Origin: Akkermansia sp.
GTDB lineage: Bacteria > Verrucomicrobiota > Verrucomicrobiia > Verrucomicrobiales > Akkermansiaceae
Length of the DNA: 59,541 nucleotides
NCBI GenBank assembly: GCA_017472085.1
Contig: JAFUQZ010000015.1
Span: 1-59,541, forward strand
Direction of reading: 5' to 3'
Both the position numbers and the translations under genes were made by a program. A model generated the notes under the pieces. It had not been told where the DNA came from. It saw only the letters and a list, made by a program, of their open reading frames with translations, and did no database searches. Below are positions 25,777 to 34,953 of this stretch, in pieces (positions within the stretch are counted from its first letter, which is position 1; each line of letters begins with the position of its first letter).

Positions 25777-26484
25777 ATGATAACGGATTATCACGTTCAT
25801 ATAGGTCCTTTTGCCGGGGATTTGATGTTTGAGCCGGAGGATGTTGCGCGAGATATGATGTCTTTTGGAGTAGATAAATGGTTCTATATGTCAACAGCTT
25901 TCCCCTGCGTGCCAGCTAACTACATTGAATGGTTTAGGGGATGCGTGGTAAGGATGAATGCAGTCGCTCCGGGAAAGGGATTTCCTGTCCTGTGGATGAC
26001 GGAGGAAATGCTGTTGAAGTCGGATTATTACATGGATAATCGCTACGTTGGTATCAAAATCCACGAACGGTATGCTGCACTTTCTCCTGTTGCGCTGGAT
26101 TCTGCATTTGCTTTGGCTGAGGAATACGGAGTTCCCCTGTGGATTCATACGGGGGAATTTGAACAGTGTTGTGCGAGCCGATATGATGCATGGTGCAGTC
26201 GCTATACTGGAGTGCGGGTTGTGTTATCGCATGGTCGTCCGTTGGATCAGGCCGTACAAATGTTGAAACAACACGATCAAGTTATGCTGGATTCTGCATT
26301 TATGTCACTTGAACAGATGCTTTTTTTTGCAGAAAACGGATATGCTGCGAGAGTATTGTTCGGGAGTGATTATCCCATTCAACGTTATTTTTTTTCTGAT
26401 TCAGATATCGGAGAATTGTACACGCAACACCTGAAATCGGCTCATAATTTGTGTCGGTGTACCAAGCTTGGCTTATGGGTGTGA
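25777..26484 (+). CDS. Amidohydrolase family TIM-barrel protein
   Basis: 235 residues; the amidohydrolase-2-type pattern is visible: TDYHVHIG at the start (HxH metal pair), KIHERYAAL, LWIHTGEFEQ, VVLSHGRPL and the closing RVLFGSDYPIQRY with the metal-binding Asp. It is shorter than most family members. It probably hydrolyses or decarboxylates a small molecule or peptide fragment. It follows the radical SAM gene by 36 bases in the same direction and shares its low GC content, so it is probably part of the same locus. Amidohydrolases are not a standard RiPP component, which makes its role an open question. Confidence 0.75.
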   Translation: MITDYHVHIGPFAGDLMFEPEDVARDMMSFGVDKWFYMSTAFPCVPANYIEWFRGCVVRMNAVAPGKGFPVLWMTEEMLLKSDYYMDNRYVGIKIHERYAALSPVALDSAFALAEEYGVPLWIHTGEFEQCCASRYDAWCSRYTGVRVVLSHGRPLDQAVQMLKQHDQVMLDSAFMSLEQMLFFAENGYAARVLFGSDYPIQRYFFSDSDIGELYTQHLKSAHNLCRCTKLGLWV

Positions 26485-26537
26485 GGTTTGATATTATGTT
26501 TTTTACATTTTAACAACAACTATCAAATATTGAAATA

Positions 26538-27125
26538 ATGAAAACAAAAACAATCATCATTATGATACTCTCTGCCGGGCTGTTGTTCAGCTGCGGTGAG
26601 CGGGAGAAAGCGGCGGCCAAGGTTACTTACGACAAGGCTGTGGATGCGCTGGTGGAGCAGGTGGGCAAGGCTGATGTTGCCCTGGAGCTTTACAAGAAAG
26701 AACTGCGCCAGCGCCGCGAGAACTGGATTAAGATGAAACAGCTGAGCATCAGTTATGAGCGTCGCTCCAAGGAGGCCGCAGAGGCTGCCGCCAAATATCG
26801 CGCTGCCGGTAAGGAGAACCTGGCGGTGCTCAAGGATCAGGAATCGCAGAAGTTTGCTTCCCGTGTGGCCGTGTTCAAGGAACGCGAGGTGAAGGTGGAG
26901 GAGGCGTTCAAGACCTTCCAGCTGGAGATGGAAGAGAAGAAGGTGGCGCTTCAGATTCTGAAGGATGAGGTCGCTGCTCTTCGCTCCATGGGGAATCTGG
27001 GCGATGACCTTATGGGGAATGAGTCGGAAGAACGCCTGGAGCGTGCGCGGGCACTGGAGGAATCCATCAAGCAGGACTGCGATCGTGCGCAGGCGGCTAT
27101 CGATGTGAACCTTTCTTCTTTCTGA
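26538..27125 (+). CDS. Coiled-coil lipoprotein
   Basis: 195 residues. Signal peptide with lipobox LLFSCG (Cys at about residue 19), then an almost continuous charged coiled coil of Lys, Glu, Ala and Arg (for example KEAAEAAAKYRAAGKENLAV) to the C-terminus. No enzymatic domain. Likely an envelope structural or stress protein. The next gene also has a coiled coil, and a hairpin that could control translation stands between them. Confidence 0.7.
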   Translation: MKTKTIIIMILSAGLLFSCGEREKAAAKVTYDKAVDALVEQVGKADVALELYKKELRQRRENWIKMKQLSISYERRSKEAAEAAAKYRAAGKENLAVLKDQESQKFASRVAVFKEREVKVEEAFKTFQLEMEEKKVALQILKDEVAALRSMGNLGDDLMGNESEERLERARALEESIKQDCDRAQAAIDVNLSSF

Positions 27126-27140
27126 TATTGCTTGATTTTC

Positions 27141-27185
27141 CCCTCTCTCCGATGCCCGGGGTGTCTCGGTGCATCGGAGAGAGGG
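27141..27185 (+). promoter_or_regulatory. Hairpin that buries a ribosome-binding site
   Basis: Perfect 15-bp stem: CCCTCTCTCCGATGC (27141-27155) pairs with GCATCGGAGAGAGGG (27171-27185). The right arm contains the GGAGAGAGG Shine-Dalgarno sequence, just before the ATG at 27189, so the structure should block translation initiation unless opened. It could also act as a weak terminator of the upstream gene. Confidence 0.65.
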
Positions 27186-27188
27186 TGT

Positions 27189-27794
27189 ATGCTTTCGGTG
27201 ATGGAAACACTGGGTACAATTTTGAATTTCCTGGGAGTGGTGCTGGTTGTCGTCTCGGTAATCACTTTCCTTATCTCGATGGGAGGAGAGGTAGTTTCCA
27301 TGCTGGTGAGCCCGCTGTTGATGATTGCCGGCGCCACGCTGATGGGGACGGCGGAGTTATGCCATGTGGATGATGAGAAAATGCGGGAGATTGCGGTTGA
27401 GGCACTCAAGGAGGAAAAAGAAAATGTCCTGATAAGAGAGCATCGGGATGAGCTGGAAACTTTTTATCTGTCCTTATCGGATATTAGTCGAAATCGGGAT
27501 AAAATACGGAGCAGTATGGACAATCTCCGAAGCAAGAGCAAACAGATGTCAAATGAGCATGCCAGACAGATTTTCAATCGCAAAATAGAGCAGTTGGAGA
27601 AACAGCGCAAGAGGTTGGAGGTCACTCGGGCGAAGCTGGAACAGTATGCCTATGAGCAGTTGCTGGTGAACTACGCCAAGACTCTGGAAGATGATGGCCT
27701 GAGTTCCGGTGTGGACTTTTCAAAAGATGTGCAGCGGGAGCTGGAGACGGTGAAATCTGTCATGGATGAGGTGGAGAAAATCAGCCGACAGTAA
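27189..27794 (+). CDS. Membrane-anchored coiled-coil protein
   Basis: 201 residues. Two hydrophobic helices at the start (about 8-28 and 34-52) are followed by a long charged coiled coil (for example SMDNLRSKSKQMSNEHARQI). No family recognised. I start at ATG 27189, directly after the GGAGAGAGG site; ATG 27201 is an alternative, and the longer frame from a TTG at 27132 crosses the hairpin and is unlikely. The next gene begins seven bases after its stop, so the two are co-expressed. Confidence 0.65.
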   Translation: MLSVMETLGTILNFLGVVLVVVSVITFLISMGGEVVSMLVSPLLMIAGATLMGTAELCHVDDEKMREIAVEALKEEKENVLIREHRDELETFYLSLSDISRNRDKIRSSMDNLRSKSKQMSNEHARQIFNRKIEQLEKQRKRLEVTRAKLEQYAYEQLLVNYAKTLEDDGLSSGVDFSKDVQRELETVKSVMDEVEKISRQ

Positions 27795-27800
27795 ACAGAT

Positions 27801-29216
27801 ATGATACAGGTTATCTCCGTTATATTAGGCTTCATCGGTCTGGCTGTTGCCGCGCATATCTACAACAGCCTTGAATCGAAAGCGAAAGAGAACAACCGCG
27901 AGGAGGCCGTGGCGCTCTATCTCAGGGAGATGAGGGAAGTGCCGCTGCCGGATAATGTTGACGGCTCTCTGCATGTGCCGTCCGACGTGTTGCGTTTTTC
28001 CGAGGAATATCTGCCGCTGCTGCACAGCAAGTGGGAACAGATTCTGGGTGAATATGCTGTTGTCAGTAAGAATGTGGCTCTCATGGATGCCAAGCGTAAA
28101 CGCCTGGCAGAGCTCAACGAATTGAGTGAGAATAAGGTTGATTGTTCCCGGAGTGCGTTCTATGAGAAGTGGAAATCACAGCAGCAGAGTCGGCTGAAGT
28201 CGCTGGAAAAATGGCATCAGCAGATACTTTCGTCTGTTGAGACCTATTATGCGGAGGCTCAGGTGCGAAACATCGATTCCGATGAAGATGTGCAGCGTCA
28301 GGTGGCCGGGCTGATTCGTGGAGCAAATGCCGTGTTGGGAGAATTCGGGGAAAATGCGGAGTCTGTTACAGAACCCGCGGATGATGCCGTTTCTCCTGCT
28401 TCGGAAGTTGAGATGAAACCGTCTCCGGCAGATGGGGATACGCTGTCTCGAATCATCTCTCGTCTGGAAAAGGAGGGACAGTCTGCTCCCGGCGAGGAAA
28501 GATTGCGGAGCCATCTGCTTGCTCTGCTGCAGCAAATTCACAGCGGTGGTGATATAGACATGGCGTTGCCGGACACAAAGGGCAACAGGGCGCTGCACTA
28601 TGCCTGTGCCATTGGTGATATGGAGCTTGCCGAATGGTTGCTTGATAATGGGGCTGACCCCACCGCAAAAACGGAGAAGGGCTATTCTCCGATGTGGTGT
28701 ATCGGTACGAAAAATCGAAGCAAACTGGTCAATCTGCTGCAGGGATATATCAAGAAGAATGAGCAGAAATATCGCCCGGATAAAGCCGCAGAGCAAGCCA
28801 CCCCGCAGCATGATGACTCACCTGAGCAAGCTGCCAACTCCAATGCAGAGGCAGATTATGCAGAAGGCTTAGAGTGGCAATTCGGCAGGAATGGACGGCA
28901 GAAAAATGACGAGAACGCCGTAGCTTGCTATCGCCGGGCGGCTGAGCAGGGACATGCTGCTGCTCAGAATAACCTGGGGCACATGTATCACCAGGGCTGG
29001 GGCATCAGCAGGGACTTGAAACAGGCCTCTCACTGGTACAGGCTCGCAGCAGAGCAGGGGAATGCTTTCGGGCAGAGCAATTATGGCACTTGTCTGGAAT
29101 TCGGCTGGGGCGTAAGTGCCAACAAGGCAGAAGCCATCGAGTGGTATCGCAAAGCCGCCCGCCAGGGGCACGCCTCCGCGCAGAAGCACCTGCGGCGATT
29201 GGGGGTGGGGTGGTAG
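27801..29216 (+). CDS. Membrane-anchored protein with ankyrin and Sel1 repeats
   Basis: 471 residues: one N-terminal membrane helix (about 4-20), a coiled-coil stretch to about 170, an acidic linker, two ankyrin repeats (DTKGNRALHYACAIGDMEL and the following repeat, about 255-315) and three Sel1-like repeats at the C-terminus (ACYRRAAEQGHAAAQNNLGH and two more). Both repeat types mediate protein contacts. It probably assembles with the two coiled-coil proteins before it. No catalytic motif. More ankyrin genes follow at 32-34 kb. Confidence 0.8.
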   Translation: MIQVISVILGFIGLAVAAHIYNSLESKAKENNREEAVALYLREMREVPLPDNVDGSLHVPSDVLRFSEEYLPLLHSKWEQILGEYAVVSKNVALMDAKRKRLAELNELSENKVDCSRSAFYEKWKSQQQSRLKSLEKWHQQILSSVETYYAEAQVRNIDSDEDVQRQVAGLIRGANAVLGEFGENAESVTEPADDAVSPASEVEMKPSPADGDTLSRIISRLEKEGQSAPGEERLRSHLLALLQQIHSGGDIDMALPDTKGNRALHYACAIGDMELAEWLLDNGADPTAKTEKGYSPMWCIGTKNRSKLVNLLQGYIKKNEQKYRPDKAAEQATPQHDDSPEQAANSNAEADYAEGLEWQFGRNGRQKNDENAVACYRRAAEQGHAAAQNNLGHMYHQGWGISRDLKQASHWYRLAAEQGNAFGQSNYGTCLEFGWGVSANKAEAIEWYRKAARQGHASAQKHLRRLGVGW

Positions 29217-29380
29217 AAATAGTTGGTGTCGGGTTGTCACTTGTTTTTTTTGAAGAAAAAAGTATGCATGCTTGATAATGAACTCGGCGAATCTACAGCT
29301 GTTTTGTCATCGGCTGATGCATCAAAAGGTTAATAGTGAATTATGAATGGGGAAATTAGGTAAAAGATAACAAAAGCGCA

Positions 29381-29409
29381 TTGACGTCGAGAAATGACAG
29401 ATGTATAAT
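29381..29409 (+). promoter_or_regulatory. Promoter of the DUF262 gene
   Basis: TTGACG at 29381-29386, 17-base spacer, TATAAT at 29404-29409. Unlike the core genes, this one leaves a normal leader of about 22 bases with a GGAAGAAGG ribosome-binding site before the ATG at 29438. Confidence 0.85.
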
Positions 29410-29437
29410 GTAGCCGATATTTATAATAGGAAGAAGG

Positions 29438-31609
29438 ATGTTTATGAATGCGATTTATAAGAATGAAGAATATACTGTAGCTCAATTGTTGGATAAAGCA
29501 GAGTCTGGTTTAATATCCATACCGAATATTCAGCGACCTTATGTCTGGGAACCCTCGCAGTTGGCTCGTTTTGTGGACTCTCTCCTGCATGGCTGGCCTT
29601 GTGGCTCGGTTTTGTTGTGGCAGACCAATTCTGAGGAACAGAATATTTTTGGAACCCGTAGGTTTGAACAACAATTCAGCACAAAAGATGCAGTATATAA
29701 AGAAAATCAAGCGGGTAAAAGTGACTACAAGTACTTGATATTGGATGGCCAGCAAAGAATTCAGAGCCTCATTCTGGCATTTTCTGCTAACTCCGGAGGA
29801 TACTGTGCCAGTACATTTGAATGGAAGAGGGATATAGGTAGCACCGGTGGCAAGCGTACGGAGTTTGAAAGGAAATTTCTCTGCTACAATTTGTCGGGGT
29901 GGAATCCAGCCATCCAGCAAGATATGCCAAGTTTCCTGTATTTGGATTATGAGGAATTAGTGCTACAGGAAAGTCCTTGCCTTATGTGGCTGACGGAGAA
30001 AGAAATTGAGAATTCTTCCGGAAGGTTTGTTCCTCTTTGCCGTTTGCCGGAAAAGAGTCTTTGTTATCCTGATGCATTGGCTTGGCTCAGAGGGTTAGTT
30101 CGACAATTGCTCCAGGATATTCGTATAGCTGTACTTAAAGTCGACAGGCTTAATGACAGGGTTAAGGGATTGGATGATGATGAGTCAATCGTTCAGATTT
30201 TCACACGTTTAAACACGGCAGGTACTCCACTGACCAAGGAGCAGATACAGGCCGCGAAAGTCAAAAGCCTCTGGGCCGATTTTCCTGAGAGAATTAATGA
30301 TTTGAAGGATACTCTTAGCAAAGAGCCCTACCAAATTCTTCTGGGTGACGATGACCTTGTAAACGGGTTCAACATTGTTCTCCGAGCGTGGTGTCAGACA
30401 TGGAATATAGCTGAGGCTTATACCAAGGTAGCGCAAAGTAAAGCGTGGGACGAATTGTGGAAACGCTTCGCGAGATATACGAAGGAGGTTATTTCGGAAC
30501 TTAATGATAAGAAACTGTTTTTCAAGATAGAATACAAGTCGTTATATGTTTTGTGGTTCCCGGTGGCACATATGTGCTGCCGTGATGAGTCTATTTCAGA
30601 TGTGAATCTGTTGGTGCGTTGGCTTCTTATCACAAGTTGGGCAAAAATCTGGGCGAATCGCAGTGGCCAGTATGTAAAATCGTTTACGGATAAGTTGATA
30701 CATAGGAACATTGACGAAAATACGGAAGAATGGCTTCAAAACTTTTTGCTGGGGGCGGAGAGAGATGAAGCTCTCGTAAAGTTGGCAAAAGATACGATTA
30801 ACAATCTGTCTGCATCTCATCGTGGTTCGGTTCGCGATTATTACATGCCGCTCTGGGCGTGGACTCGCATGAAAGATGAACGCATTAAGTTCGTTTTGAG
30901 TTTTGGATATAACGCATACGCTGTGGATCATATTTTGCCCGTAGCTCGAATAAATGATGCTAATCTCAGAGCAAAATATAACAGTCTGGGTAATTGCTGG
31001 TTACTTTGTACTGCATCCAACGGAGCCAAAAGTGATGATTCTTTTGTATCATTCCTCAATAATTTCGGCGTTGCGGATAAAATAGAGGATATTGCAGAAA
31101 AATTGCTTACCACGACTGAACATTTGCGGGCAGAATCAACTGATGATATGAGCCTTAACGATATAGAAAATAGAGAGTATAACATAAAGACCGAGATCAT
31201 GGACTACATCGATAATGATAAACCATTATTTTTCCCGAACGAGGAGAATATCCCGCAGCATAAGTATAAACCGGATACTTCCGGGGTTTACCGGGGTGAT
31301 GATTATTTGAAAGTAATTAGTCACCTTGGTTTGAGAACTCAGGGAAGCTATATCTCCCATGTCCGGACTGCTATGCGCAATCTGAATATCTCCGAGCAGA
31401 CATTTTGCGATGGATTAGCCGAAGCAAGGGAAAAATTAGAGGAATATGCGTCTTGTGCAAATGAGCAAGGGAACGCTTCTACCGGCTGGAGTAAGTATCT
31501 CGGCTTTTTACTCGGTAAAAAAGTAAGACGTAACAGTGCTTCTAGTGTCTTATTTAGCAAGTCCTACCCAATACACTCAACACGTAAGAATTTGTATTAT
31601 AAAGAATAA
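29438..31609 (+). CDS. DUF262/HNH-type protein (GmrSD-like), probable defence nuclease
   Basis: 723 residues. The N-terminal DUF262 domain has IPNIQRPYVWE, the DGQQR motif in LILDGQQRIQSL and FTRLNTAGTPLTKEQIQAAK. Further on comes a DUF1524-like HNH segment, YAVDHILPVARIND followed by NSLGNCWLL. This architecture is typical of GmrSD-type restriction of modified DNA and of related phage-defence proteins, so the function is inferred from family. The C-terminal ~80 residues (YISHVRTAMRNLNI ... TGWSKYLGFLLG) form a separate module that is repeated in the next small ORF; the last ~29 residues look like read-through into inserted sequence. Confidence 0.85.
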   Translation: MFMNAIYKNEEYTVAQLLDKAESGLISIPNIQRPYVWEPSQLARFVDSLLHGWPCGSVLLWQTNSEEQNIFGTRRFEQQFSTKDAVYKENQAGKSDYKYLILDGQQRIQSLILAFSANSGGYCASTFEWKRDIGSTGGKRTEFERKFLCYNLSGWNPAIQQDMPSFLYLDYEELVLQESPCLMWLTEKEIENSSGRFVPLCRLPEKSLCYPDALAWLRGLVRQLLQDIRIAVLKVDRLNDRVKGLDDDESIVQIFTRLNTAGTPLTKEQIQAAKVKSLWADFPERINDLKDTLSKEPYQILLGDDDLVNGFNIVLRAWCQTWNIAEAYTKVAQSKAWDELWKRFARYTKEVISELNDKKLFFKIEYKSLYVLWFPVAHMCCRDESISDVNLLVRWLLITSWAKIWANRSGQYVKSFTDKLIHRNIDENTEEWLQNFLLGAERDEALVKLAKDTINNLSASHRGSVRDYYMPLWAWTRMKDERIKFVLSFGYNAYAVDHILPVARINDANLRAKYNSLGNCWLLCTASNGAKSDDSFVSFLNNFGVADKIEDIAEKLLTTTEHLRAESTDDMSLNDIENREYNIKTEIMDYIDNDKPLFFPNEENIPQHKYKPDTSGVYRGDDYLKVISHLGLRTQGSYISHVRTAMRNLNISEQTFCDGLAEAREKLEEYASCANEQGNASTGWSKYLGFLLGKKVRRNSASSVLFSKSYPIHSTRKNLYYKE

Positions 31610-31716
31610 ACAAGATTACTTATTGTAAAGAATTAACTCAACAAGACACTAGGGAGGGGAAGCCTAAGACACGCATTGTTAGTACACCTAGGAGTAGGCA
31701 TAATCAAGAGTTTTAT

Positions 31717-31944
31717 ATGGAAAATGAGTTTGTACAAAGTCTCGAGGATAAGAAGCCGAAAGCTATAAGAGACTATGTAAGCCATACTCGCTCCGCGATA
31801 AATGCCTATAACCTCAGCATGGAATCTATGGCAAATCTGGATATAAACGAATTGAATAAATATTTAATGAAGGCGTCCGAAAGAGGAAACTGTGCTACAG
31901 GCTGGCGTCATTATCTTCGCTTTTTGATAGCAGTGAGAGATTAA
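31717..31944 (+). pseudogene. Stand-alone copy of the DUF262 protein's C-terminal module
   Basis: 75 residues. YVSHTRSAINAYNL ... CATGWRHYLRFLIAVRD aligns with YISHVRTAMRNLNI ... ASTGWSKYLGFLLG at the end of the preceding gene, the same fold at the same spacing. Either a duplicated, possibly functional small protein or the displaced original 3' end of that gene. Between them (31540-31660) lie an inverted repeat CTAGTGTCTT/AAGACACTAG and two ATAAAGAAT-type direct repeats, which suggests an insertion. Confidence 0.5.
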
Positions 31945-32111
31945 AGTCTGTTATCTGCTTCATTTGTAAAATTGCAATGATGCTAAGAAAATATACTTCG
32001 TGTGTTCAAAAACATAGAAAACCGATTTTATTTATTGGTTAATATATCTCTTGACGAGATGTATTAGTAGATAGAAAAAGCTATATTTCTTCTGACATCA
32101 AGGCTATATGA

Positions 32112-33017
32112 ATGAATAAAATCAAGAAGCAAGTTTCCACCGTGCGGAAGACGGGTAGGAAACGCTCACGCGGGCGGAGGCCCCGGCGCGGAGCGGCGGC
32201 GGGGAAGAGTACCATCCATGAGTTTGCGACGTGCGACTCATGCGATGCTCTGCTGCGCTGTATTCATGCGGGGGCTGATGTGAATGCGGCGGATGCCTTC
32301 GGGCTTTCGCCGCTGATGCATGCGGTGCTTTCCGGCAAGGTGAACAATGTGCTGGCGCTGCTGGAGTATGGGGCTGCGGCGAATGAGGTGGCGGTGCTGA
32401 CGGAGGATATCATCGTGCACCACGCTGCCAAGCGCTATACGATGGATTTCAGCAGGCTGTTCAGAGAGCATCGTTTCCCGCCGGAGTATGTGCGGATTCC
32501 GGTGACGCCGCTGCATCTGGCCTGCATGCGAGGGGATTTGGCGTTGATTGCGGTGTTGCTGGTCAATGGCGCGAACCCGCATGTGGTGGTGCGGGGTCCG
32601 CTGCCGGAGTTGTACGGGGCTCCTGCGGATTTTTATGCGCATTTCGTGGGTGGGCTGTTTCCTCGGGACTTCCTGGTGAACCGCGAGAGCACGGCGGATT
32701 TTCTGGCCGATTGTGCAGAGGCGCTGGATGAGAGTGTGTTCCGCGTGTATCTGCACAAGAACGGGGTGGTGAATGCGTCCAGCCGATCTACCTGTTTGGC
32801 GCAGGTTCGGCGGTGTGCGGAGTTGTTGAAGATGGACTTGCTGGGTAATCCGGAGTGCGATGCCCGGGGGCTGCACGATGAGCTCATGCGTATCTGCCCC
32901 GATTTTCCGAAACTGCAGAAAGGCGGCCTGAGCAGGAGTCTGAAGCGCTTCGTGGAATATAGTAAAAGTCCTATGCGTAAGAAATACAATGGTCTGGAAG
33001 CGATAAATTTTGTTTGA
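32112..33017 (+). CDS. Ankyrin-repeat protein
   Basis: 301 residues. A very basic N-terminal tail (RKTGRKRSRGRRPRRGAAAG, about residues 12-31) is followed by degenerate ankyrin repeats: LLRCIHAGADVNAADAFGLS, SPLMHAVLSGKVNNVLALL and TPLHLACMRGDLALIAVLL. The C-terminal third has no recognised domain. No signal peptide. The basic tail could bind nucleic acid. It is the first of three ankyrin genes in a row on this strand. Confidence 0.75.
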   Translation: MNKIKKQVSTVRKTGRKRSRGRRPRRGAAAGKSTIHEFATCDSCDALLRCIHAGADVNAADAFGLSPLMHAVLSGKVNNVLALLEYGAAANEVAVLTEDIIVHHAAKRYTMDFSRLFREHRFPPEYVRIPVTPLHLACMRGDLALIAVLLVNGANPHVVVRGPLPELYGAPADFYAHFVGGLFPRDFLVNRESTADFLADCAEALDESVFRVYLHKNGVVNASSRSTCLAQVRRCAELLKMDLLGNPECDARGLHDELMRICPDFPKLQKGGLSRSLKRFVEYSKSPMRKKYNGLEAINFV

Positions 33018-33096
33018 GAAAATGGTGTAGATGTATATACGCAGAGCGCGACCGGAAGAAGGGCTTTTCCGGCAGCTCAAAACTTCACAAATTACC

Positions 33097-33612
33097 ATGA
33101 CAAACGACCAGGAAAAATTGTTGCAGGCTACGCGGGATAACGACACTCAGACAGTATTGAACCTGCTGGCGCAGGGAACGGATCCGAACTGCCGGACGCG
33201 CATCTTCCCGCTGCATGCGGCAGCCATTGTCGGAAATCCCGTCATGCTGGAGGCTCTGCTGAAAGCCGGAGCGAATCCCAATGCCCGCAGTATGATGGGG
33301 CACACGGCCTTGCAGTACGCCATGACCCGCGGTCATTCCCTCAGGAAAGTACTGAAACTGGTCGGGCTGTTGCTCCAATACGGTGCGGTGGCAGATACCC
33401 ACGGGAACTTCAGTCATCACAGCAGGATTGCCTATGCACTGAAGAGTCAGAAGCTGATGGATCTGCTCGGGTTCTCCATGGAGGAATGCGCGGAGCGCGA
33501 CCGCCGGGAACGGGAGGCCCGAGCAGTGAAACGCGAGATGCTCCGCGCCCGACTCCGCGAGCGCAAGCGCAATGCCGCCGCTCATCAGATGGCTTCTGAG
33601 CAGGAGAGCTGA
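33097..33612 (+). CDS. Small ankyrin-repeat protein
   Basis: 171 residues from ATG 33097 (the frame is open back to 33031, but no start signal favours it). About three ankyrin repeats (LLQATRDNDTQTVLNLLAQG, FPLHAAAIVGNPVMLEALLK, HTALQYAMTRGHSLRKVLKL) are followed by a charged helix rich in Arg and Glu. Probably a cytoplasmic scaffold or regulator. Followed 31 bases later by another ankyrin gene. Confidence 0.75.
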   Translation: MTNDQEKLLQATRDNDTQTVLNLLAQGTDPNCRTRIFPLHAAAIVGNPVMLEALLKAGANPNARSMMGHTALQYAMTRGHSLRKVLKLVGLLLQYGAVADTHGNFSHHSRIAYALKSQKLMDLLGFSMEECAERDRREREARAVKREMLRARLRERKRNAAAHQMASEQES

Positions 33613-33643
33613 TGCCCCTGTTCGGGAGACCCGGAGGAGTAAT

Positions 33644-34213
33644 ATGTTTCACTCGAATGATCAGACCGATAACACACAAAAGAGAAATGATATGACTAAG
33701 GCGCGAGCCAATAAAATATTGCTGAAAGCTGCTTATAGTGGTGATATGGAGACTCTCCGTTCGGCTCTTGCTGCCGGCGCAGAGGTGAATGCCGTTGATA
33801 ATGATGGCTGGAGTAGCCTGATGCACGCAGCAATCCGGGGGGATGAGGTCTGCGTGAAGCTGCTGTTGGAGGCGGGAGCGGATGTAAATGTAAAAAGCGA
33901 ATTTCAGCACACCTGCCTGATGTTTGCTTCCGGGGGCGGGCATGCCGAATGTGTGCGCCTGCTGCTCGCAGCCGGGGTGGATGTGAATACGGTTGCAGCA
34001 GACGGAATGAGCAGCTTGCTGCGGGCTTCAGAGGAAGGACATGCGGAATGCGTGAAACTGCTTATTGATGCCGGAGCTGATGTGCATCTGGAGGATTATT
34101 CCGGTTACAGTATTGTGATGCGTGCGGCGGAGAAAGGACACATGGAATGCCTGAGACTTCTGTTTGCCGCCGGCGCAAGTACCCGCGGACTGTCAAGCGT
34201 GCTTCGCTGTTAG
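33644..34213 (+). CDS. Ankyrin-repeat protein
   Basis: 189 residues with five regular ankyrin repeats (ILLKAAYSGDMETLRSALAA, DGWSSLMHAAIRGDEVCVKL, HTCLMFASGGGHAECVRLLL, GMSSLLRASEEGHAECVKLL, GYSIVMRAAEKGHMECLRLL). I start at ATG 33644, which has a clear GGAGGAG site seven bases upstream; the frame is open to 33572 within the previous gene. The repeats are close to consensus, which suggests recent expansion. No other domain. Confidence 0.8.
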   Translation: MFHSNDQTDNTQKRNDMTKARANKILLKAAYSGDMETLRSALAAGAEVNAVDNDGWSSLMHAAIRGDEVCVKLLLEAGADVNVKSEFQHTCLMFASGGGHAECVRLLLAAGVDVNTVAADGMSSLLRASEEGHAECVKLLIDAGADVHLEDYSGYSIVMRAAEKGHMECLRLLFAAGASTRGLSSVLRC

Positions 34214-34410
34214 TCGGTGCGGCGATTGTGAATGCTTGATAATAAACGGTCTATAATTCATAAAATGAGGTCGGTTCCTTGTTGTACTATAAGTGCAGTA
34301 CCCCACACATTACAACATGAATACCATCACAGGAGAGAAAAGCAAAGAGACGCGAGATGCGCCGCGCCCGGCGCAAAGAATCTTTTTCAACCGCAGATAA
34401 ACAACAGAAC

Positions 34411-34953
34411 ATGGAAACAAAACAAGCATACCAGGGATTCCGTATGTTAACGATAGTTGTGCCCCTCAATTCACCCCACTGCACACGGAATCGCCAACGC
34501 AACATGAAAATGCATTACCTGATGCGACGTCTTGCCTATGCCATAGGACTCGCCCGCAATTACTATCGCATGGAAGCGCAAAATGAAGAGCCCTTAAACC
34601 ATGGGGCTCTGTGTTTGCGATTGATGCGTCAGTTCAAGCCGGCGGCTCTGCTTGACCAAACATGGCTGACCGCTTTTGTAGAGAAACTACAGGCGGAAGA
34701 ACTCTGCTCCTGCTTATTGGTGTATGACGATGGTGGGGTAGGAAAAGCCACCCACCTCTGCACGATTCCTGTTGCCCCTCAAGCCTCCTTGCCGAAAGCT
34801 CCTGACATTAGCGCGAGTACGCTGGAAGACGGCATCTGTATGGATCCTGCTAACGTACCATACTTTGCCCGCCAGGGGCTCGTCCTGATGTCTCAAAAGC
34901 GGGTGGAGGATATCGAGCTCACCGACGAATACTACAGCGAATGGTTTGCATGA
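34411..34953 (+). CDS. Unknown protein
   Basis: 180 residues from ATG 34411, which I choose with low certainty: ATGs at 34357 and 34504 are also in frame and no ribosome-binding site stands out. No recognised family. The region after about residue 30 reads as an ordinary soluble protein with Cys residues and a final acidic segment (VEDIELTDEYYSEWFA). It overlaps the next ORF by an ATGA, so the two would be coupled. Confidence 0.45.
   Translation: METKQAYQGFRMLTIVVPLNSPHCTRNRQRNMKMHYLMRRLAYAIGLARNYYRMEAQNEEPLNHGALCLRLMRQFKPAALLDQTWLTAFVEKLQAEELCSCLLVYDDGGVGKATHLCTIPVAPQASLPKAPDISASTLEDGICMDPANVPYFARQGLVLMSQKRVEDIELTDEYYSEWFA

Noticed and set aside
34232..34450. Short + strand ORF of 72 codons
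   Set aside because: No ribosome-binding site and biased composition; it overlaps the better-supported frame at 34411.
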